A DNA stretch of 9,938 nt from Phycisphaerae bacterium (GTDB lineage Bacteria; Planctomycetota; Phycisphaerae; Sedimentisphaerales; SG8-4), in assembly GCA_030614945.1 (NCBI GenBank), contig JAUXAH010000054.1:1-9938 (forward strand), written 5' to 3'. The position numbers were made by a program, and so were the translations under genes. This document shows positions 5,607-9,938 of this stretch, piece by piece (positions within the stretch are counted from its first letter, which is position 1; each line of letters opens with the position of its first letter). The notes under the pieces were generated by a model that saw only the letters and a list, made by a program, of their open reading frames with translations, made no database searches and was not told where the DNA came from.

Positions 5607-6364
5607 TGGATGAAATCAGAGATGCGTACACCAAAGAGGCCGAAATCTACGACAAGGGGAGATTCGAGTCGAAGGCGGGGGAGTATCGCTTCAAAGTCGA
5701 GAGGCTAAAGATACTGAAACATTTAAGGCGTTCTAAAATACTAGAACTTGGGGCTGGAACCGCAAGATATGGAATCTTTTTTGCTAAACTCGGATTTGAC
5801 TATACTGGGATAGACATTACCCCTAAAATGCTTGAAGTTGCCAAAGAAAAGGCAAAAAAAGAGAGACTGCACCTCAATTTGCTCGAAATGGATGCCCATG
5901 AACTAGGTTTCAAAGACAACACATTTGATAGCGTGTTTTGTGACCGAACATTTAAGTTCTTTCATGAGCCCATTAAAGCCCTCAAAGAAGCTCATCGAGT
6001 TCTCAAACCAAAGGGGAGAATGATCGTTAACGCCGAAACACCGAAAATGGACGCAAGGTATTGGGCTAAACCGCCAATCGCCGGCATAATCGAAAAGGTG
6101 AGCGCGTACGCCAAGAGTGGATATTTTCCTTCAAGATTATACACACAAGGGAGGGAAAAGTTCTACTTCAAAGAGGAACTCTTGGCCATGTTTAAAATGG
6201 CAGGGTTCGATGGGGTAGGCACCGAGCAATCAGCCCAACTTCCCCTCTTCTTGCTTCCGTTAATCCCATCTTGGCTCTTAGGCCAATTGCTCGCGCTTGA
6301 AGTCAAATCCAAACGGGGGATGCTCGGGTCGAAGATTATGGTAGTCGGGGAGAAGAAGAGATGA
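5603..6364 (+). CDS. Class I SAM-dependent methyltransferase, second copy type
   Basis: The 253-residue product has motif I ILELGAGTARYG (I46-G57), the acidic ribose contact D71 in YTGIDITPKML, and the FDSVFCDRTFKFFHEP / EAHRVLKPKGRMIVNAE strands of the Methyltransf_11/UbiE-like fold. The C-terminal part carries a hydrophobic stretch (LPLFLLPLIPSWLLGQLLAL) suggesting contact with lipid or membrane. It is not a duplicate of the 3595 gene: the sequences differ outside the core motifs. The start ATG 5603 overlaps the upstream stop (ATGA); ATG 5606 directly behind it is equally possible. Its DNA is clearly more A/T-rich than the flanking element genes (two hand-counted 60-base lines gave 38-40% GC), pointing to a different source. 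It closes the modification cassette. Confidence 0.85.
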   Translation: MMDEIRDAYTKEAEIYDKGRFESKAGEYRFKVERLKILKHLRRSKILELGAGTARYGIFFAKLGFDYTGIDITPKMLEVAKEKAKKERLHLNLLEMDAHELGFKDNTFDSVFCDRTFKFFHEPIKALKEAHRVLKPKGRMIVNAETPKMDARYWAKPPIAGIIEKVSAYAKSGYFPSRLYTQGREKFYFKEELLAMFKMAGFDGVGTEQSAQLPLFLLPLIPSWLLGQLLALEVKSKRGMLGSKIMVVGEKKR

Positions 6365-6373
6365 GGGATTAGG

Positions 6374-6622
6374 ATGGGACGCAGAGTATTGATGGTATTT
6401 GAGAAAAAGCTCAACCGTCTTGGGTATAGGACAGTTGAGCAAGACCGCTGGGGGGTCAGAAAAGGGTCTGTATTGATTTACCCGAAAACTGGGCAACCTA
6501 TATTTTCCCGCAAACAGCTGAACGAAGTCTTAAAAATTGCAGACGGCTGCGCAGTGAATATAAGAGCTGGGAAACTTTGGGCGTCGAAAGGACGTAATAA
6601 AAGGAGGAGAAACGATAGATAA
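6374..6622 (+). CDS. Small basic protein of unknown function
   Basis: The 82-residue product belongs to no family I recognise. It has predicted alternating strands and helices (MVFEKKLNRLGY; WGVRKGSVLIYP; SRKQLNEVLKIADG) and a very basic tail (KGRNKRRRNDR) suited to nucleic-acid binding. The first ATG at 6374 is 9 bases after the upstream stop, in an AG-rich context; ATG 6392 (MVFEKK) is a possible alternative. The end overlaps the next gene by one base (TAATG). Position between the modification cassette and the unknown-ATPase pair suggests it belongs to the element core. Confidence 0.6.
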   Translation: MGRRVLMVFEKKLNRLGYRTVEQDRWGVRKGSVLIYPKTGQPIFSRKQLNEVLKIADGCAVNIRAGKLWASKGRNKRRRNDR

Positions 6623-7086
6623 TGGGGCGTCTAACAATGTCTGAACCTGCGCGGGTGGCGATCAGGCGAACGTATGAGGACGTGATTACTTTTCAGGGTC
6701 TCCTTCTCGATCTCCTGAACGAGATGGTGCGCGATAAATGTCCGCTCCTCGGGAAAGAGAGACACAAGTTCAACGATTGGGTCAGTCGCGCCTTCATCGG
6801 CCAAGGAACCGCGGTCAAGGCGGACGGGGAATTCCGCAGAATCGTCTGCGAAGAATTTCCGGCGGGGGTCGTCATCGAAAACGCCGAGGACGCGCTGAGG
6901 TTTATGCCATACCTTACAACAAAGGTGTTCTGTGACGATGAGGGGAACGAGTACGATATATCAGAGCTGTGGAAGGAAGCGAGAAGGCTGGCTCTTCGCG
7001 TCTTTCCTCGAGCGATCAAAGCGGCAATGACAATGAGCCCCGAACAATGGTACCGCGGAAGCGGGGTGCCACCGGACAAGGGGTGA
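6622..7086 (+). CDS. Unknown protein upstream of the P-loop ATPase
   Basis: The 154-residue product is not recognised. It is mainly helical and mixed-charge. The N-terminal part (SEPARVAIRRTYEDVITFQGLLLDLLNEMVRDKCPLL) reads as two helices, the middle (EFPAGVVIENAEDALRFMPYLTTK) as mixed, and the C-terminal part (ELWKEARRLALRVFPRAIKAAM) as an amphipathic helix. No signal peptide or membrane span is visible. AAGGAGGAG at 6601-6609 supports ATG 6622; ATG 6637 (MSEPAR) is also possible. It stops 3 bases before the ATPase start, so it is probably its partner in DNA handling or particle assembly (inference from position only). Confidence 0.65.
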   Translation: MGRLTMSEPARVAIRRTYEDVITFQGLLLDLLNEMVRDKCPLLGKERHKFNDWVSRAFIGQGTAVKADGEFRRIVCEEFPAGVVIENAEDALRFMPYLTTKVFCDDEGNEYDISELWKEARRLALRVFPRAIKAAMTMSPEQWYRGSGVPPDKG

Positions 7087-7089
7087 GTT

Positions 7090-8142
7090 ATGGCGGAGAA
7101 TGAAATCAAAACAAGCGTGCGGGATCTCCTCTCCAGTGGCGATGGAGAGGGGAAAAGCGTACGGTCCCTCCTCTCCGACCACACGCCGCCAGTCCCGCGC
7201 CAAATCCAGCCGAACCTTTTCCAAGACCTCATTGTCAGGAATCCGTACCGCGGTGGGGTCAGCTGGATGGCAACTGGCGATATTGGTTCAGGGAAAACGG
7301 CGCTTATGGTTCGCATCGTCGTCAGGCTATTCAAATGCAAGCGGCAAATCGCAGCTCTCTTGCGCGAGGGGGAGGTCGACGAGGAATCGAGGTGGGAATA
7401 CGAACAGATCGCGGCGGAAAAGGTATTCTGGATCGGGACCGCGGACTGCCAGTGGCGGCGGGTTCCCGAAAGGGTCGCCGAGAAGATGTTTTTCGTCGAG
7501 GACGGGCTGGATCTAAAGTTCTTTCTCGACCGCAAGGAGATACAAATAAAAAGCATCCCCTTCACCGACTTCGAAGATGTCGTCGCCTACGCCCAGCCCC
7601 ACAAGCTAAATATTGTATATATCCGCGACCCCCTAGATGTCATGGATTTCATTCAATTCTTGATTAACGAGTCGCTCGGCGAGTGGGTGACCGTGTGCGT
7701 CGACGAGATGGAAGACATATGCCCAGCATACATGCGGGAGAACAACTGGGCCCGGGCGAAGGATTTTTCCAGACGCATGTCCAAGGCACGGAAGAGAAAC
7801 ATCTCATTCTACGCAACGCTCCAGTCCGACTCCCAGCTCGACTGGCGCACCCCCGATATCGTACCCCATAGGGGCTTGTGTCAGGGTGCTAGGCGCCCGG
7901 ACGGCTGGAAGATTTTCCCCTGGGTTTGTGGGGATGTGCCGCTTGGACAAGCGCACATCGGCACCCGCAACCACTTCCAGAAGATCTCGTATCCACCATA
8001 CACCAAAAAAGGGACAATGAAGGTCAGGGGGCTCACCATGTGGGAGGAAACAAGGGAGCAGGCAACAGCGGCGGCGAAAAAGATGGCGGAGAAGCGCGAG
8101 AGGGCGAAAGCCGAGTTCAGAATGGCCAAAGCGGGGCAATAG
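7090..8142 (+). CDS. P-loop ATPase, FtsK/HerA or Zot-like; candidate packaging or DNA-translocation motor
   Basis: The product has 350 residues. A Pro/Ser-rich N-terminal arm carries two copies of a short motif (SVRDLLSS 9-16, SVRSLLSD 23-30). The ATPase core follows: Walker A GDIGSGKT (G63-T70), Walker B as a hydrophobic strand ending VCVDE (D205, E206), and a sensor strand FYATLQSD with Q245 followed by R253. The fold pattern matches FtsK/HerA-type motors, including packaging ATPases of archaeal viruses and Zot-like assembly proteins; I cannot separate these by eye. The last 35 residues form an Ala/Lys/Glu-rich helix. No membrane span is visible, unlike filamentous-phage Zot proteins. AAGGGGTGA (7078-7086) is the ribosome binding site. 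It is the last gene of the long operon. Confidence 0.75.
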   Translation: MAENEIKTSVRDLLSSGDGEGKSVRSLLSDHTPPVPRQIQPNLFQDLIVRNPYRGGVSWMATGDIGSGKTALMVRIVVRLFKCKRQIAALLREGEVDEESRWEYEQIAAEKVFWIGTADCQWRRVPERVAEKMFFVEDGLDLKFFLDRKEIQIKSIPFTDFEDVVAYAQPHKLNIVYIRDPLDVMDFIQFLINESLGEWVTVCVDEMEDICPAYMRENNWARAKDFSRRMSKARKRNISFYATLQSDSQLDWRTPDIVPHRGLCQGARRPDGWKIFPWVCGDVPLGQAHIGTRNHFQKISYPPYTKKGTMKVRGLTMWEETREQATAAAKKMAEKRERAKAEFRMAKAGQ

Positions 8143-8143
8143 C

Positions 8144-8174
8144 ATCGGCGAAAAATCCGTATTTTTGCCCCGAT
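8144..8174 (+). terminator. Hairpin after the ATPase gene, with an alternative fold
   Basis: ATCGG...AAAAAT (8144-8156) pairs with ATTTTT...CCGAT (8161-8174), with small internal mismatches and a 4-base CCGT loop, one base after the ATPase stop. A competing perfect 8-bp pair exists: CGGGGCAA at 8132-8139 with TTGCCCCG at 8165-8172, which would pull in the end of the gene. The position fits transcript termination or 3'-end protection. Archaeal termination relies mainly on T-runs, and only TTTTT at 8162-8166 is present, so the function is tentative. Confidence 0.45.
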
Positions 8175-8210
8175 TGACGATTGGGGATATGTTTTAGCCG
8201 AGAGGGGGGG

Positions 8211-8230
8211 AGGGAATCCCTATTATAATT
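8211..8230 (+). promoter_or_regulatory. Palindrome AGGGAATCCCT next to a TATA-like word
   Basis: AGGGA-A-TCCCT (8211-8221) is a perfect 11-bp inverted repeat that runs directly into TATTATAATT (8221-8230), which resembles an archaeal TATA box. It lies in the 201-bp non-coding gap before the secreted-protein gene. It could be an operator/promoter pair for a transcript starting near 8250. A second candidate promoter lies closer to the gene at 8280-8290. Confidence 0.3.
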
Positions 8231-8279
8231 GACTAAATTCGTGCGTCCTGCGCGGTTGGAAAACATCAAATATCACCCG

Positions 8280-8313
8280 AAAACCTTATAGGAACGGAAT
8301 AGCCAATTCCGTT
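8280..8313 (+). promoter_or_regulatory. Candidate BRE/TATA promoter with downstream inverted-repeat operator
   Basis: CGAAAACCTTATAGG (8279-8292) resembles a BRE followed by a TATA box. A start about 25 bases downstream would fall near 8312. Between them lies a perfect 8-bp inverted repeat, AACGGAAT (8293-8300) and ATTCCGTT (8306-8313), with a 5-base loop. An operator between TATA and start site is a classic archaeal repression arrangement. It would drive the secreted-protein and recombinase genes. The alternative is an RNA hairpin with a short TTTT tail. Confidence 0.45.
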
Positions 8314-8343
8314 TTGGAGAAAAAAAACAAAAGGGGGTGAACT

Positions 8344-8847
8344 ATGACAGCTCCAAAGCGAAAGGGGAAGCACAGGCGGATTATGTCCATCGCCACGATC
8401 GCGGGCATAGTGGTGGCCGCTGGGTTGTTGTGCTATGGTTTGAGTTCCCAGCGAGTCAAGGCGGATTTAAAAGGCCCCATACAGTTCGATGCCAGCGAGG
8501 AGGGTGTAGTAGACAACATCGAAATTTACAAGGATGGCAAGATCCAAGTGAGAAAGGCGTGGGATCCTTGGTGGTACAGCTGTTACGTGTACGAATATAC
8601 ATCAGGGGAGACAATAACCGTCAAGTTTAACCTAAAGTGGCCGTGGGTTTTGATGGACGGCGATCTAACGTGCCCGTTGTGGGTTGTGCATGACAATACA
8701 CCAAGGTATCCATCAGTTTTGCCGGATGGCTTTTCCACTATTGCCACATTTGAAAACCTAACCGTCCCGCAGGAATGGAACGATGCGAACTGTCATCACT
8801 TGTACTGGGACGCGGACACTGGAGTGGTTGAATGGCTGGAATACTAG
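8344..8847 (+). CDS. Trp-rich secreted or membrane-anchored protein, unknown
   Basis: The product has 167 residues. A basic N-terminus (KRKGKHRR) is followed by one hydrophobic segment at about 14-33 (MSIATIAGIVVAAGLLCYGL), either a signal peptide or an N-terminal anchor. The outside part is rich in predicted strands and unusually rich in Trp (W73, 76, 77, 99, 101, 113, 145, 155, 164), with Cys at 80, 110 and 150 besides C30. No family is recognised; a compact beta-sandwich that binds a surface ligand is plausible. ATG 8344 has GGGGGTGA (8333-8340). It has its own promoter candidate and overlaps the recombinase gene by 16 bases. It might be a virion or host-surface protein of the element (inference). 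Confidence 0.7.
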   Translation: MTAPKRKGKHRRIMSIATIAGIVVAAGLLCYGLSSQRVKADLKGPIQFDASEEGVVDNIEIYKDGKIQVRKAWDPWWYSCYVYEYTSGETITVKFNLKWPWVLMDGDLTCPLWVVHDNTPRYPSVLPDGFSTIATFENLTVPQEWNDANCHHLYWDADTGVVEWLEY

Positions 8848-9695
8848 ACATAGAGGCTCTGCGCGAAAAGATGGACATCCACTTGGACTCGATAGGTAGG
8901 AAGGAGGGCACCAAGCGGAGGTACCACCGCGCCCTCAATATGGCATACAAATTCATCCCGAGCCTCGAGTTCTCTCGCTCAAACGTCAAGGAGTTCATGG
9001 CGGTTCTGAGGCGCAGGGGGTACAAGCCCTCGGTCATACGCTTCCACTACTTCTTCCTGCGGTCGCTCGTTGAGAACGTGCTTGAGGGGGACTGGCCGCT
9101 CAAGAAGGTGGACATCCCGCCCGAGCCGGAGCCGGGGGAAATCAGCCAGCCCATTTTTGAAGAAACGAGGATAAATGAGATGATCAGGCGGGCGAAAAAG
9201 GTCAGCCTCTACCCATCAGATCTCACACGGTTCACCCTCTCAACCACATACGGCGCGAGGAGGATCGAGCTGGGGAAGCTCGGCGAGGATAGTTTCGACC
9301 TCGTGCTGAAGGTGGTCAGGATAGAGACGAGGAAGAAAGGGGAGCCAAGGACGCACATTCTACCGGATGAGATAATCCCATACCTCCATCCGAAGGGACT
9401 GGAACCGATCGATGAGGGGGAGATGTCCGAGGCTTTCATACGCATCGAGGAGGAGCTTGGCTTTGAGCACCAGAAAGGATTTGGCTGGCACAGTATTCGC
9501 CGGCGGTTGGCCACTTGGTTCGACGACCACGATGTCAGCGAAAAGAACGTGGAGATCTTCATGAGGTGGAAGCGCCACAAGACGACACGAAGCAGATACG
9601 TCGTCCGCACCCCAGTCGAGACCGAGAAGGTGCAGGCGGAGGTGGACAGAAAGATGTTTGAACTCCATCCTTTTTTAAAAACATGGGAGGATTAA
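8832..9695 (+). CDS. Tyrosine recombinase / integrase
   Basis: The product has 287 residues. An N-terminal core-binding (SAM-like) domain lies at about 10-85 (GRKEGTKRRYHRALNMAYKF..., NVKEFMAVLRRRGYKPSVIRFHY). The catalytic domain has the expected residues: R143 in TTYGARRIEL, a beta-hairpin Lys at 168/169 (RIETRKKGE), H220-x2-R223 (HSIRRRL), W246 at the usual His/Trp position and the nucleophile Y256 (TTRSRYVV). The set is complete, so it should be active. ATG 8832 is supported by GGAGTGG at 8821-8827 and overlaps the upstream gene by 16 bases, implying co-expression. Role: integration and excision of the element, or resolution of its multimers. Being the last rightward gene, next to a convergent gene, it marks a probable element edge. 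Confidence 0.9.
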   Translation: MAGILDIEALREKMDIHLDSIGRKEGTKRRYHRALNMAYKFIPSLEFSRSNVKEFMAVLRRRGYKPSVIRFHYFFLRSLVENVLEGDWPLKKVDIPPEPEPGEISQPIFEETRINEMIRRAKKVSLYPSDLTRFTLSTTYGARRIELGKLGEDSFDLVLKVVRIETRKKGEPRTHILPDEIIPYLHPKGLEPIDEGEMSEAFIRIEEELGFEHQKGFGWHSIRRRLATWFDDHDVSEKNVEIFMRWKRHKTTRSRYVVRTPVETEKVQAEVDRKMFELHPFLKTWED

Positions 9696-9709
9696 CTTGT
9701 AGAAACTCA

Positions 9710-9719
9710 CTTGATCAAG
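9710..9719. repeat. 10-bp palindrome between recombinase and convergent gene
   Basis: CTTGATCAAG is a perfect 10-bp palindrome in the 29-base gap between the two convergent genes. It lies where an attachment core might be expected, but no matching copy was seen elsewhere in the window. It could equally be a shared transcript end or chance. Confidence 0.25.
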
Positions 9720-9724
9720 CCACA

Positions 9725-9938
9725 CTACCCGCACTTGGCGATCTTGCCTTCCCCCCTTTTTCCTGTATCTTCAACGTAAACGTAGTCTCTCCCCATACCC
9801 AACAGCTTCAGTAGCAGTAGTGTGATGACGATGAGCGACAGCAGGAGCCAAGACTCGACGGCTATGTACAGCTCCGTATGGGTGATGTGGTAGTTGTTCG
9901 CCGCGTAATAATCCAGCATCCCCCAGTAGTGCCACGCT
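9725..9938 (-). CDS. C-terminal end of a small membrane protein (5' partial)
   Basis: On the minus strand an open frame runs in from the right edge and stops at TAG (9727-9725), convergent with the recombinase. The visible 70 residues begin AWHYWGMLDYYAANN and contain one clear membrane span (SWLLLSLIVITLLLLKLLGM), followed by a charged tail ending GEGKIAKCG. An internal ATG at 9919 could be a start, but the frame stays open to the window edge, so the gene is probably longer. The family is unknown. It may be the first host gene outside the element, or a leftward structural gene of a second module of the same element. Confidence 0.55.
   Translation of the reverse strand, partial: AWHYWGMLDYYAANNYHITHTELYIAVESWLLLSLIVITLLLLKLLGMGRDYVYVEDTGKRGEGKIAKCG

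Noticed and set aside
6693..7565. Long minus-strand ORF opposite the unknown protein and ATPase genes
   Set aside because: The product is Ser/Arg/Pro-rich without domains, a typical antisense shadow of a GC-rich coding strand. The plus-strand genes have clear motifs and coupling.
9696..9724. tRNA or tRNA fragment as integration target
   Set aside because: I looked for a T-arm GTTCRA-type sequence and acceptor pairing near the recombinase end and saw none.

Overview
The window looks archaeal. Genes are packed head to tail with 1-4 base overlaps, ribosome binding sites are GGAGG/GGTGA-like, GTG and TTG starts occur, AGG and ATA codons are frequent, and the promoter candidates are TATA-type rather than -35/-10. 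Small DNA-binding proteins, a P-loop ATPase of FtsK/HerA/Zot-like appearance, a short secreted protein and a tyrosine recombinase next to a convergent membrane gene suggest an integrated mobile element (provirus or integrative plasmid), with its right edge probably near 9.7 kb. The lineage cannot be fixed from sequence alone, and no rRNA, tRNA or CRISPR array was seen.

Layout. Positions 1-733 hold the end of an unknown gene, a 45-residue four-cysteine protein and a small winged-helix protein. Positions 734-1002 are non-coding and highly structured: two inverted repeats, two 24-bp direct repeats 31 bp apart, a 56-bp almost pure A/T tract and a further pair of related sites, all built on the palindrome TTTGGTACCAAA. 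This looks like an iteron-type origin, an operator array, or both. From 1003 to 8142 ten genes run rightward with junctions of -4 to +9 bases, as one translationally coupled operon. In order they are a two-domain DNA-binding protein, a zinc-motif/winged-helix protein, a GT4 glycosyltransferase, an SDR epimerase-like protein, a SAM methyltransferase, a cobalamin-binding radical SAM enzyme, a second SAM methyltransferase, two unknown proteins and the ATPase. A hairpin follows. After a 201-bp gap with a promoter/operator candidate come a Trp-rich secreted protein and, overlapping it, the tyrosine recombinase. A minus-strand membrane protein enters from the right edge.

The main point of interest is a five-gene sugar/lipid-modification cassette (1821-6364) stitched seamlessly into the replication/packaging-like operon of the element. 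It could decorate virions or change the host surface glycan. Inside it, the epimerase has lost an internal block of about 70 residues that should carry the catalytic YxxxK, so it is probably not a normal epimerase. The last methyltransferase is visibly richer in A/T than the flanking element genes, which suggests a separate origin for at least part of the cargo.
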